This document shows, in pieces, positions 25,777-34,948 of a stretch of DNA of 64,000 nucleotides. The translations under genes and the position numbers were made by a program. The notes below the pieces were generated by a model. The model did no database searches and was not told where the DNA came from. It was given only the letters and a program-made list of their open reading frames with translations. Source of the stretch: Terriglobales bacterium (lineage in GTDB: Bacteria > Acidobacteriota > Terriglobia > Terriglobales > Acidobacteriaceae); the NCBI GenBank assembly GCA_035567895.1, contig DATMPC010000011.1:62001-126000 (forward strand), written 5' to 3'. Position 1 is the first letter of the stretch. Every line of letters begins with the position of its first letter.

Positions 25777-27547
25777 GTTCGGAGCTATTCCGTTACTCCT
25801 CTCTACGGTGATATTGGGCATTGCCAGCCATGCCTCATCGGCGCCAGGTCCCGAGCCGACTCAGCGAGGTGAGGAGCTAGCAATAAGTTCAGCCGATGTT
25901 GGTCAGTACGGCGGAATGCTTGTCGTTGGGCAGCGTGCCGAACCGAAGACGCTGAACCCTCTTACGGCCACAGATGCACCATCACGCGAGGTGATCGGCC
26001 GCATGATGGCGGACCTCGTCCACATCAATCGGGTTACGCAGCAGACGGAACCCGCACTGGCAAGTTCGTGGAAGTTATCAACAGATGGACGCAGCTTCAC
26101 CGTGAAGCTGCGACGTGGAGTCCGCTTTTCCGATGGCTATCCCTTCAGTGCCGATGACGTAGTCTTCAGCTTTCGCCTCTACCTGGACGAAAAGATCCGC
26201 TCCTCGAATCGCGACCTCTTAATTATCGGCGGCAAGCCGATTTCTGCGGTCAAGATCGACGATCATACAGTGCGTTTCGATATGTCGCAGCCGTACGCTG
26301 CGGCGGAACGCATTTTCGATAACCTGGCGATCCTCCCGGAACATCTGCTGCGTAAGAGCTACGAACAGGGATCCTTCGCGCAGGCGCTCACGCTTAATAC
26401 CGCGCCTGATGCTATCGCAGGGTTGGGACCGTTTCGGTTAAAGCAATATCTCCCTGGCCAGAGACTGGTTCTGGAGCGAAATCCGTATTACTGGAAGGCG
26501 GACCGGAACCATCGCCGTCTACCTTACCTCGACGAAATTGCGTTTTTGTTCGTAGGTAACGAGGACGCACAGATTCTGCGATTTCAATCCGGCGAGACCA
26601 ACGTAATCAGTCGTTTCAGCCCGGAAAACTACTCAGCTTTGGCGCGCGAGCAGCAAAGCCGCGGTTACGATCTGGTGGACCTCGGGCCAAGCCTTGAATA
26701 CAACTTTCTGTTCTTTAATCTAAACGAACTACCGGCAGATCAGTTTCCGGCGATTTCTCGAAAGCAAGAGTGGTTTCGTGACGTGAAGTTCCGCCAGGCC
26801 GTCTCCCTGGCTGTTGATCGTCAGAGCATCGTGAAACTGGTCTACAACGGACGCGGGACCGCTCTTTGGGGAAACGTGACTCCCGGAAACAAACTGTGGA
26901 TCAATCGAGACCTCCCACATCCGGAACGTTCAATTCCACAAGCGAAAGAGCTATTGAAATCTGCGGGGTTCTCCTGGGATCAAGCCGGAAAGCTCTTTGA
27001 CACTCTGCATAATCCCGTCGAATTCACAATCATTACGAGCTCCTCGAATGCACAGCGCGTAAAAATGGCGACACTCATCGCGGATGATCTGGCTCAACTT
27101 GGAATGAGCGTGCACGTCGTGCCGCTCGAGTTTCGCGCGGTTATGGATCGGGTTTTTCAGTCAACCGACTACGAGGCTAGCGTGTTCGCACTCGGAGGCG
27201 GCGATGCAGACCCAAACGGCGACATGAATGTTTGGATGTCGAATGGGAGCACCCATCTCTGGAACATGCACGAGAGCAAGCCTGCAACAGCTTGGGAAGC
27301 GCAGCTCGATGCACTTCTCAATCAGCAACTAGTGACCTTGAACTATAAGAAGCGCAAGCAGCTCTATGACGAAGCGCAGGCCATCATTGCGCACAATCTG
27401 CCGTTCATATTTTTGGCTAGCCCCAATGTGGTGGTAGGCGCAACGAAGCAAGTTGCGAATTTTCGCCCTGCCGCCCTCGAACCGTATGTTTTGTGGAACG
27501 TAGATGAGCTCTACCTACGTCAGGAAGGAGTTGCCCAGGCAAAGTGA
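25769..27547 (+). CDS. Extracytoplasmic solute-binding protein, family 5 (peptide/nickel type)
   Basis: A 592-residue protein. I start at the ATG of MRKFGAIPLLLSTVILGIAS (25769), because a signal peptide begins there; the open frame upstream only overlaps the DppC gene. Family-5 motifs include PKTLNPLTATDAPSREV, WKLSTDGRSFTVKLRRGVRFSDG and ADDVVFSFRLYLDEK. The C-terminal lobe has FRQAVSLAVDRQSIV and NPYYWKADR. It delivers substrate to the importer encoded just upstream. The stop overlaps the sigma factor start by 4 bases, an unusual tie between transport and regulation genes. Confidence 0.92.
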   Translation: MRKFGAIPLLLSTVILGIASHASSAPGPEPTQRGEELAISSADVGQYGGMLVVGQRAEPKTLNPLTATDAPSREVIGRMMADLVHINRVTQQTEPALASSWKLSTDGRSFTVKLRRGVRFSDGYPFSADDVVFSFRLYLDEKIRSSNRDLLIIGGKPISAVKIDDHTVRFDMSQPYAAAERIFDNLAILPEHLLRKSYEQGSFAQALTLNTAPDAIAGLGPFRLKQYLPGQRLVLERNPYYWKADRNHRRLPYLDEIAFLFVGNEDAQILRFQSGETNVISRFSPENYSALAREQQSRGYDLVDLGPSLEYNFLFFNLNELPADQFPAISRKQEWFRDVKFRQAVSLAVDRQSIVKLVYNGRGTALWGNVTPGNKLWINRDLPHPERSIPQAKELLKSAGFSWDQAGKLFDTLHNPVEFTIITSSSNAQRVKMATLIADDLAQLGMSVHVVPLEFRAVMDRVFQSTDYEASVFALGGGDADPNGDMNVWMSNGSTHLWNMHESKPATAWEAQLDALLNQQLVTLNYKKRKQLYDEAQAIIAHNLPFIFLASPNVVVGATKQVANFRPAALEPYVLWNVDELYLRQEGVAQAK

Positions 27548-28128
27548 TTGCCACCGCCAAAGCCGAACAAGAGAGCGCACCGATTTGGTCCGACGAGCGT
27601 CTCGTACAAGAATGCCTTCGCGGCAATCAGGAGGCGTGGTCTGCCCTCATTGAAAAATACAAGAAGCTGATCTACTCCATTCCCGTCAAATGGCAACTTC
27701 CTCACCAGGATGCCAACGACATTTTTCAATCAGTGTGCGTTGATCTCTACTCGGAATTATCCAGACTGCGCGAGCCACGAGCGCTGCCGAAGTGGTTAAT
27801 TCAAACAACGGTGCATAAGTGTGCGCGTTGGCGTCAACAGCAAAGCCGGTTCTCGGATCAGGAGATTTCAGAAGGTCTGGCTCTGACGACCGTCCCCGCC
27901 GGCACGATTGTTGAAGAAGTAGAGCGTGAGCAGATCTTGCGAGACGCGATCGCTGCAGTAGCTGGACGCTGTGCAGAGATGATCCGCATGCTGTTCTTTG
28001 ATTCTCCGGCCCTACCGTACGAGCACATCGCGCGCAAGCTTGGACTGGCAACCGGGTCAATCGGATTCATACGCGGGCGCTGCCTGGATCGCCTGAGGAA
28101 ACAGCTTTTGTCGCGGGGTTGGAAATGA
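27544..28128 (+). CDS. ECF-type sigma-70 factor, coupled to importer and CHAT genes
   Basis: A 194-residue sigma factor with a GTG start overlapping the upstream stop (GTGA). Region 2 is visible as LVQECLRGNQEAWSALIEKYKKLIYS with DANDIFQSVCVDLY. The linker is followed by region 4 (CAEMIRMLFFDSPALPYEHI...KLGLATGSIGFIRGRCLDRL). The SIGFIRGRCLDRLRK ending is the recognition helix. The next gene, encoding a TPR-CHAT protein, starts within its stop codon (ATGA). A zinc-finger protein that may act as its anti-sigma factor lies downstream at 31114. Confidence 0.9.
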   Translation: MIATAKAEQESAPIWSDERLVQECLRGNQEAWSALIEKYKKLIYSIPVKWQLPHQDANDIFQSVCVDLYSELSRLREPRALPKWLIQTTVHKCARWRQQQSRFSDQEISEGLALTTVPAGTIVEEVEREQILRDAIAAVAGRCAEMIRMLFFDSPALPYEHIARKLGLATGSIGFIRGRCLDRLRKQLLSRGWK

Positions 28129-31001
28129 GCACCGCTGCCTCAATCGCAACGGCGAAACTCTCACTCCAGGAGCTCGCCGCAATTCCTGATGCGCAAGTGC
28201 GGAAGCAATCGCTCGCCGCTCGAAAAGGTAAGCTAGCCCTGGACGCGATTGTCGAGCTTGCGAATCAGGCTCGCGGGCTCTTACGAGTCGACGCACGGCA
28301 GTCTCTCAGTCTTGCGGAACTGGCAATAGACATCGCCGGAATCATTCAAAGTGAAGTCGGAATGGCCCATGCAATCCGCATTAAGGCCAACGCTTTGCAT
28401 GCCCTAGGGCAATATTCAGCCGCTGTTGAACTGCACACAGAGGCCATCCGGTTATTTGACGCTGCTGCAGAAATGGAAGAAGTCGGAAGAACCCTCAGCG
28501 CCAGCATCCTTTCATTGAATTTGTGCGGAGACTACGACGCAGCTTTTGCGGCTGCCGACCGAGCGCGGCTCATCTTTACCCAATTGGGAGACGAGCTGCG
28601 GTTGTCTCGTCTCGACATCAACATTGGAAACGTCTTTTACCGCCAGGATCGATTTTCAGATGCCCTGGCCTGCTACCGCCGTGCGTATGAAGGTGTAATC
28701 AAGCACGGAAATAGCGAAGGCATCGCCGCAGCGCTGAGCAATCTTTCCATTTGTCTGATCGGTCTTGGTCAGTTCAAAGAGGCGCTTGAGAGCTATCAAA
28801 ACGCGCGCGAGTATTGCGAGAAGCACGGCATGCCGTTGCTGGTTGCACAGGCCGACTACAACATAGCGTATCTGTACTTTTTGCGGGGGGAATACAGCCG
28901 AGCAATCGATATGCTTCGCTCCACGCGATTGCGCTGTAGCGAGATTGGTGATCGATATCATTATGGCCTCTGCAACCTCGACCTTTCGGAACTTTATCTG
29001 GAGCTCAACCTCAGTGCGGAAGCAGCCGAGCTTTCCCGCCTTGGCTCTGCTGAATTCGAGGCCCTCCAGATGGGCTATGAATCGGCCAAGTGTCTCGCTT
29101 TCGAAGCGATCGCGATGGGACAGCAGGGACAGGCGTTCCAGAGTTTGAAGGTCTTTGCTCGGTCTCGTGAGTTGTTCGTGAAGGAGAGGAACCAGGTCTG
29201 GCCGTCGCTGATCGACTTGTATCAGGCCCTGGTGCTGTTCAACGAAGGCAGACACTTCGAAGCTCGCAGGTTGGCAAAGTCTGCGCTGGAGTTCTTTGAT
29301 TCTTCACTGTTGCCAGGAAAGGCCGTGCTCTGCCGGCTATTGCTCGCACGCATTGCTCAGCGAACTAACGACCTTGCAACTGCGCATAAGGAATGCAGTA
29401 CGGCGATCGAGAAGCTAAAAGACATGCAGGCGCCGATGCTCCGGCATCAGGCGTATCTGCTGATGGGCCAAATGCATTCCCTTTCGGGAAACAGGAGAGA
29501 AGCATACGAATGCTTTCGAACTTCCCGCGAATCACTAGAGATGTTGCGCAGCAATCTACGCGGCCAGGAACTCAAGTTAGCTTTTCTGAAGAATCGCCTA
29601 GAAGTGTACGAATTGCTCGTGGACGCGTGCCTCTCTGGCCAACCTGGCGGAAACTCGCTCGAGGAGGCATTCGGATATATCGAAGAAGCCAAGTCGCGAA
29701 CCTTGATGGACCAAATGCTGCAGCCGGTGTACTCCAGTGCGGATGAAAGCGGTCAAAGCGATCTCGTTCGCCGCATGCGCAGTCTGCGTGACGAGTTGAA
29801 TTGGTATTACAGCCTCATCGAACTCGAGCAGCTTCGCCCGGAGCAGCGCTCTCCGGAGCACATAAAGCGGCTGGAGGAACAAGTCCGGGCGCGCGAGACG
29901 GATCTAATACGCGTTCTTCAGGAATCGAATCTTTCCGGGATCGACAATCCGGAAATGCAATTCAGCAAAAATATATCGATCGACGAAATACGCTCAGCGA
30001 TTACTCCCGATACGCTCATTGTTGAATACTTCCAGACCGGCGATCGGATTCTCGCCTGCCTGCTTGGACAGGAACGCCTGCAAGTCCTGCCGGTCACGCT
30101 GGCCTCCCGAATCAGCAATGCATTGCGATTGCTGCAATTCCAACTCTCAAAGTTCCGGCTTGGCACTGAATACGCATCGGCGTTTCGCGACTCTCTAATT
30201 CAATCGACAAATACACACTTGAAGACGCTTTATGACGAGCTTCTGGCGCCCATTCGCGACCGCATGGATGCGAAGCATCTGCTTTTTGTGCCACACGGGG
30301 CTCTACACTACGTTCCTTTTCATGCGCTATTCGACGGTGACCGCTACTTAATCGATGACTACACGGTCTCGTACGCGCCAAGCGCGAGCATCTACGCCCT
30401 CTGTACTAAAAAGGCGGTAAACAAGTCCGGTGCAGCGTTGCTAATGGGAGTCCCAGATCAGAACACGCCATCGATCCTTGGTGAATTGCGTGCGTTGTGC
30501 AAGATCCTGCCGCATCCCAAGATGTTCGTTGGAAGATTCGCGAGCGAGTACGTTCTGAAAGATGTCGCACAAAGCGTACGGCTGATTCACATCGCAACGC
30601 ATGGATACTTTCGGCAGGACAGCCCTATGTTCTCCTCGATCCGAATGGGGAACTCTTACTTGAGCTTGTACGACCTTTATCAGTTGCATTTACCCGTCGA
30701 ACTCGTGACCTTGAGCGGCTGCGCCACGGGCTTGAACGTCGTCGCAGCGGGAGACGAACTGATTGGCCTTGCACGCGGGCTGTTCCAGGCAGGTGCGCAA
30801 TCGTTGTTGTTAAGCCTGTGGGACGTCCACGATCAAAGTACAGCTGACTTTATGGCTGCTTTCTACCGACGGTTTCAGGCAGGCGAAGATAAGGCGACAG
30901 CCGTCCGTGGGGCGATGATCCAGATGCGCGAGAGCTATCCCCATCCTTATCAATGGGCTCCGTTTGTTTTGATGGGTAAGTACGCGGGCGGTTCCGCATG
31001 A
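28125..31001 (+). CDS. TPR-repeat CHAT-domain protein (caspase-like cysteine protease)
   Basis: A 958-residue protein. Residues about 40-470 are tandem TPR-like helix pairs (for example ALACYRRAYEGVIKHGNSEG and ALESYQNAREYCEKHGMPLL). A coiled linker (about 540-620) leads to a C-terminal CHAT domain (about 660-955). The caspase-like dyad is intact: H826 in IHIATHGYF and C866 in LSGCATG. The end VRGAMIQMRE...HPYQWAPFVLMG is also typical. The ATG lies in the stop codon of the sigma gene. The family cuts partner proteins on a signal sensed through the TPRs; the target here is unknown. The domain order matches TPR-CHAT/Csx29-type proteases, without CRISPR genes. Confidence 0.93.
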   Translation: MSTAASIATAKLSLQELAAIPDAQVRKQSLAARKGKLALDAIVELANQARGLLRVDARQSLSLAELAIDIAGIIQSEVGMAHAIRIKANALHALGQYSAAVELHTEAIRLFDAAAEMEEVGRTLSASILSLNLCGDYDAAFAAADRARLIFTQLGDELRLSRLDINIGNVFYRQDRFSDALACYRRAYEGVIKHGNSEGIAAALSNLSICLIGLGQFKEALESYQNAREYCEKHGMPLLVAQADYNIAYLYFLRGEYSRAIDMLRSTRLRCSEIGDRYHYGLCNLDLSELYLELNLSAEAAELSRLGSAEFEALQMGYESAKCLAFEAIAMGQQGQAFQSLKVFARSRELFVKERNQVWPSLIDLYQALVLFNEGRHFEARRLAKSALEFFDSSLLPGKAVLCRLLLARIAQRTNDLATAHKECSTAIEKLKDMQAPMLRHQAYLLMGQMHSLSGNRREAYECFRTSRESLEMLRSNLRGQELKLAFLKNRLEVYELLVDACLSGQPGGNSLEEAFGYIEEAKSRTLMDQMLQPVYSSADESGQSDLVRRMRSLRDELNWYYSLIELEQLRPEQRSPEHIKRLEEQVRARETDLIRVLQESNLSGIDNPEMQFSKNISIDEIRSAITPDTLIVEYFQTGDRILACLLGQERLQVLPVTLASRISNALRLLQFQLSKFRLGTEYASAFRDSLIQSTNTHLKTLYDELLAPIRDRMDAKHLLFVPHGALHYVPFHALFDGDRYLIDDYTVSYAPSASIYALCTKKAVNKSGAALLMGVPDQNTPSILGELRALCKILPHPKMFVGRFASEYVLKDVAQSVRLIHIATHGYFRQDSPMFSSIRMGNSYLSLYDLYQLHLPVELVTLSGCATGLNVVAAGDELIGLARGLFQAGAQSLLLSLWDVHDQSTADFMAAFYRRFQAGEDKATAVRGAMIQMRESYPHPYQWAPFVLMGKYAGGSA

Positions 31002-31113
31002 CCGAATTTTTTATCAATCAGCCTATATTTTTGGAGCCGCCGCGCGCACTTATGCTCAGACGTGGAAGAAACTTGGTTGGCGCCCCAAGGAGAGAGCGCC
31101 CACGGGAGAACTG
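31002..31113 (+). other. Short AT-rich spacer before the anti-sigma-like gene
   Basis: 112 bases without a gene. T-rich tracts (ATTTTTTATC, ATATTTTTGGAG) stand out from the surrounding GC-rich DNA and could include a promoter or a termination point. No hairpin is clear. Confidence 0.35.
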
Positions 31114-31758
31114 ATGCGGCATATCCCTCAAGAATCGCTGGCTGAATTCATTCGGCAGACCTTACCCCCAACCGAAGCCGGTCAGGTGCAACAGCACCTG
31201 GCAGAATGCCGTGAGTGCACCGATCTAGCTGGACTGTTTCGCGAAGTGGTGCGTGTTGGCGCGAACGAATCGGCTTATGAACCTCCAGCAGGGATCCTGC
31301 GCATAGTGAAGGCCTATTTCGAGACTCAGCAACGCGATACTCCTGAGCCAAAGGGCGTATTTGAGCTGCTCTTTGACAGCCTAGCGCAGCCAGCAGTTGC
31401 GGGAGCGAGGGCCTCGGTGGCTTCCGCGCGTCAACTCTTGTATCGAGTTGGAACCGTCTATGTAGATATGCGCGTGGATTCCGAAGTGAATTCCGAGCGC
31501 GCCGCTCTGGTTGGCCAAATGCTGGATAGCGCCCGGCCCGGCCACCCGGTGTCCGGAGTCCCCGTAATACTGCTGGACGGCCGTAAGAATGTAGCTAGCG
31601 CCATCAGTAACAACAATGGCGAGTTTCAGATTGAATTCATGATCAAAAACAATTTGCGCCTTTCGGTCACGGTTGGTGACGGAAACCCCGTCTACCTGCC
31701 CATTACAGGAATAGAAGAACGGAAGCGACCGGTGGGAGCAAGTCGAGGGCAGAACTAG
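31114..31758 (+). CDS. Zinc-finger putative anti-sigma protein with C-terminal beta domain
   Basis: A 214-residue protein. The N terminus has the zf-HC2 anti-sigma signature H-x3-C-x2-C (H28, C32, C35 in HLAECREC). Residues about 135-205 form a beta-rich carboxypeptidase-regulatory-like domain (SGVPVILLDGRKNVASAISN, NNGEFQIEF). I see no membrane helix, so unlike most anti-sigmas it is probably soluble. A GGGAG lies about 6 bases before the ATG. Its place two genes after the ECF sigma gene suggests that it binds that sigma factor. Whether the CHAT protease cleaves it is speculation. Confidence 0.75.
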   Translation: MRHIPQESLAEFIRQTLPPTEAGQVQQHLAECRECTDLAGLFREVVRVGANESAYEPPAGILRIVKAYFETQQRDTPEPKGVFELLFDSLAQPAVAGARASVASARQLLYRVGTVYVDMRVDSEVNSERAALVGQMLDSARPGHPVSGVPVILLDGRKNVASAISNNNGEFQIEFMIKNNLRLSVTVGDGNPVYLPITGIEERKRPVGASRGQN

Positions 31759-31871
31759 TTTTGAAGTTACTGGCGTAACTGGCCGATAGAGCCAGGCGCC
31801 TCATAAACTGGATACTTCCCCGCTGTAGTCCCCCTGCAAAATTCTAAGAGGCGAGAGTCTTTGGAGATCCG

Positions 31872-33299
31872 ATGACTAGTAAGTACACCTTTGTCCAAAA
31901 ATGCAGCCGAGCCAAAGCAGGGGTCTGCATCGCTCTTATTCTGGCGATTTTCAGCGTGTATGTGCAGCCTGCGTCTGCCATAACACCGCCTCCGTCAAAA
32001 ACCAATGCGCAACTGCTTGGCGGATTGTTGGGGGGCGGTGGCTTGCTCGCGACCAACCGTTACATTGTTCGGGACACGAAGGGCCTGCTGGACTTGAATT
32101 TAACTTGCCTGCTTTTTCACTGCCAGGTACTTCAGGGTATCGGCGATCCCGATGCCCAGCTATACGTAGTCACAACTTCTGGTCTTCTGAATCCGGTGCT
32201 CTTCATTACTCAGCTCCTGTCTGGCGGTAGCATTACCAATGTGGAACACGATCAGCCCGTAGCGACTCAAGGCTCAACGATCGGCGCCACACCTGCGTAC
32301 TTGACCGACAAGACTCCGGTGTCCTATTACGGCAGTACGGTTTGGGAAGGATACGTGCTGCAGACACCGAACCAGATCGTCAGAACCGCCACCATGCAGT
32401 CTGCATATGGTGTGGATGGAACCGGCGTCACTGTGGCGATCATCGACACAGGCGTCGATCCGAACAACACGGTACTCAAGAGCAAACTGGTATACGGCTA
32501 CGATTTCACCCGCAACAAGACCGGCGGATCCGAAATGGGAGACATTAACCAGTCGACGGTTGGCGTTGTCGATGGTTCATCTCAGCCAGCACAGCTGAAC
32601 CAATCCACCGTTGGTGTTGTGGACCAATCGACGGTTGGGGTCGTGGACAACTCCCAATATGCCGCATTTGGACATGGCACCATGACCGCAGGCATTGTGC
32701 ACTTGGTAGCTCCCAATGCACAGATCATGCCGTTGAAAGCATTCAACGCAAACGGCACCGGGTACGCCTCCGATGTTCTGCGCGCGATTTACTACGCGAC
32801 CAATCATGGAGCCAAGGTCATCAGCATGAGCTTTGACTTCACTTCGTACTCGCAGGAGCTGGCGACGGCCATCAACTACGCCACTATGCGAGGTGTGATC
32901 TGCGTAGCTTCGGCCGGAAATGACGGACAGATCGCCACGGTATATCCGGCGTCACTTCCCAGCGTTATCGACGTGGCTTCGACCTCGAACAACAACACGC
33001 CATCAGCGTTCTCGAACTACGGTGCACCACCGGTCTGGTTGTCAGCACCCGGTGAAGCCGTGATGACCACTTATCCGTTCAACACGTACGCTGCCGGTTG
33101 GGGTACATCGTTCAGCGCACCGCTGGTTTCTGGAACCGTGGCGCTAATGGCCGATGTGAACTCTCTGTTCCTGACAAAGCAGCAGGCGGCCAAGGCGCTC
33201 TCGAATGCGCAGCAAATTGGTTACTCTCAGTACGGCTACGGCGTGCTTGATACTTATCAAGCCATTAAAGCCTGGAGGAACGCCCTGGGGCTGCGGTAA
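31872..33299 (+). CDS. Secreted S8-family subtilisin-like serine protease
   Basis: A 475-residue protein with a signal-type hydrophobic N terminus (AGVCIALILAIFSVYVQPAS) and a long pro-region of about 150 residues. The catalytic triad is complete: D192 (IDTGVD), H268 (GHGTMTAG) and S413 (GTSFSAP). Between Asp and His lies an insert (about residues 224-260) with the octamer QSTVGVVD present three times. GGAG precedes the ATG. It follows the anti-sigma-like gene by about 110 bases on the same strand and precedes an HD-GYP gene by 20 bases. It should act outside the cytoplasm; the substrate is unknown. Confidence 0.92.
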   Translation: MTSKYTFVQKCSRAKAGVCIALILAIFSVYVQPASAITPPPSKTNAQLLGGLLGGGGLLATNRYIVRDTKGLLDLNLTCLLFHCQVLQGIGDPDAQLYVVTTSGLLNPVLFITQLLSGGSITNVEHDQPVATQGSTIGATPAYLTDKTPVSYYGSTVWEGYVLQTPNQIVRTATMQSAYGVDGTGVTVAIIDTGVDPNNTVLKSKLVYGYDFTRNKTGGSEMGDINQSTVGVVDGSSQPAQLNQSTVGVVDQSTVGVVDNSQYAAFGHGTMTAGIVHLVAPNAQIMPLKAFNANGTGYASDVLRAIYYATNHGAKVISMSFDFTSYSQELATAINYATMRGVICVASAGNDGQIATVYPASLPSVIDVASTSNNNTPSAFSNYGAPPVWLSAPGEAVMTTYPFNTYAAGWGTSFSAPLVSGTVALMADVNSLFLTKQQAAKALSNAQQIGYSQYGYGVLDTYQAIKAWRNALGLR

Positions 33300-33319
33300 C
33301 GAAACGCTGGACTACGCGC

Positions 33320-34000
33320 ATGAGCCTGCATCAGACATTTGATTCGTGGTCACCGCTGTTTCTTCGGGTGAAAGAACTTGAAGAGCAGCAGGTGACCATG
33401 CGCACCGCCACCATATGCGCATTGAATCAATTGCTCGACTTAAAAGACCTCAATACTGGTGTGCACAGCACGCGTCTGGCAGAGTGGGCGGTGCGAGTCG
33501 CGCGCCGGCTGGGAATTGAAGAAGAGAACTTGTATCAGTATGAAGTTGCCGCTCTTTTACACGACATCGGCAAGATTGGTGTTCCCGACGCGATCCTGAA
33601 GAAGCCAAGCAAGCTCACTGACGAAGAGCGCGCGATCATGAACAAGCATCCGGAATACAGCTGGTCGATTCTGCGGCTGTTTCCCGGATTGGAAGAGGCC
33701 AGTCTGTTCGCACTCCATCATCACGAGTCGTACGACGGCACTGGCTACCCGGGGGGTCTCAAGGCCGAGGAGATTCCCCTAGGCTCACGAATCGTATCCA
33801 TCGTCGATGCCTTCGATGCCATGATCTCCAACCGCTGCTACCGTAAAGGCCTTGATCATGCCGAAGCGATTCGCCGGCTGAATGCCGGTAGCGGCACTCA
33901 GTTCGATCCTAGTGTGCTGCGGTGTTTCCTGGAGATTGCCGAACTCGAAGTTGCTGGTGTATTCGCTGCGACCGGCACTAGCATCACCGCGGTTATTTGA
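33320..34000 (+). CDS. HD-GYP domain protein (probable cyclic-di-GMP phosphodiesterase)
   Basis: A 226-residue, nearly minimal HD-GYP protein. It has the metal-binding HD in LLHDIGKIGVPD, the second histidine in MNKHPEYSW, the HHH/E segment ALHHHESYDGTGYPGGL containing the GYP motif, and SIVDAFDAM. There is no receiver or sensor domain, only about 40 N-terminal residues. It would hydrolyse cyclic di-GMP, or cyclic GMP-AMP in some family members. It starts 20 bases after the subtilase stop and may be co-transcribed with it. Confidence 0.92.
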   Translation: MSLHQTFDSWSPLFLRVKELEEQQVTMRTATICALNQLLDLKDLNTGVHSTRLAEWAVRVARRLGIEEENLYQYEVAALLHDIGKIGVPDAILKKPSKLTDEERAIMNKHPEYSWSILRLFPGLEEASLFALHHHESYDGTGYPGGLKAEEIPLGSRIVSIVDAFDAMISNRCYRKGLDHAEAIRRLNAGSGTQFDPSVLRCFLEIAELEVAGVFAATGTSITAVI

Positions 34001-34264
34001 GTCTTACAGGCAGGAAAAATCCGCTCACACACAAGAAACAGCCAAAATAGCAGGGGAAAATTCGAATTCGATCTAAAAGTTATCGAATTCTGCCCAAAAT
34101 CCGCGAATTTCGGTCAAAACCAGGGAATTATCAGCGATTTCTGTGGACTTCTTCCTAAACCACCATTCGCAAAGCACTTAATGCTGTCTTGCTCGGGATT
34201 CAAGAAACTAACAGGGAACTATCAGGGGAACTCCGGCTGAGATGACGGCCTCGCTGCAGCCCTG
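34001..34264. repeat. Intergenic gap with a 20-21-base periodic GAATT array
   Basis: GAATT occurs at 34064, 34085, 34105 and 34125, each followed by different bases with a C/A-rich middle. The spacing of about two helical turns is regular. The array lies between the convergent HD-GYP and cytochrome oxidase genes. No gene is recognisable; it could be a degenerate repeat or a bend/termination region. Confidence 0.5.
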
Positions 34265-34948
34265 TCAGGCAAACAGCAAGAAGCAGATTAGGTAGATCCA
34301 CAGCAAGGTCATCGAGTGCAGATACCATGCCGTCACATCCACAGCAATGCGCCGACGCGCAGCGGACACTGGCACGTTGAAGACAGCGATCACCGCAACC
34401 GCCAGCACTCCTACGAATGCATGCACCGCGTGCGTACCACTCAGGACGTAGAAGAATGCGGCCCGCGCCCCGGTGCTCAGTAGTTGCCCGCTCGACGCTA
34501 GTGAATGCCAAGCGAGTCCCTGCCCCACTAGAAATCCGATTCCCAGCAACAGCGATGCGTTGAGCCACAACCTACTGCCTCGTTCGATTGTTGCTTCTCC
34601 GTGTAGAAGAACTCGAGCCTTGCGGCGAACAACCTCAATCGCTCCGCTTGCGCAAATCAGAAGACACGTATTTAGGATCAGAATTCCGATCGGAAGCCGC
34701 AGTGGTTCCCACGCAGTCGAATAAGCACCCGTCGCCGCGTCATAGGTCGGAATTCCTCTGCGGACGACGTACGCGCTGCTGAAGCCAATGAACAACATTG
34801 CAACCGAAGCGACAAACAGGGCGAGAGCGAGGCGATAACGTCTCAACATCAGGGAGAAGTCATCTTCGCCGCAAATGCGTGGCGGATCGAGTCTTGGCGG
34901 GATACTGCCTGCCGAATCTGCGAGCGACGTTGGCGAGAGAACGCTCAT
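34265..34948 (-). CDS. ctaE: Cytochrome c oxidase subunit III
   Basis: A 227-residue membrane protein with about five helices. Recognisable segments are FIGFSSAYVVRRG near the start, FLVGQGLAWHSLASSG, and AFFYVLSGTHAVHAFVGVLAVA, the conserved subunit III stretch. HSMTLLWIYLICFLL lies at the end. Five helices rather than seven fits the short bacterial type. The start overlaps the upstream 100-residue gene by 4 bases. It is the last gene of the oxidase operon. Confidence 0.9.
   Translation of the reverse strand: MSVLSPTSLADSAGSIPPRLDPPRICGEDDFSLMLRRYRLALALFVASVAMLFIGFSSAYVVRRGIPTYDAATGAYSTAWEPLRLPIGILILNTCLLICASGAIEVVRRKARVLLHGEATIERGSRLWLNASLLLGIGFLVGQGLAWHSLASSGQLLSTGARAAFFYVLSGTHAVHAFVGVLAVAVIAVFNVPVSAARRRIAVDVTAWYLHSMTLLWIYLICFLLFA

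Noticed and set aside
27544-31758. Type III-E CRISPR (Craspase) locus
   Set aside because: The TPR-CHAT and sigma genes resemble part of it, but I see no Cas7-11 effector, Cas1/Cas2 or repeat array in the window.
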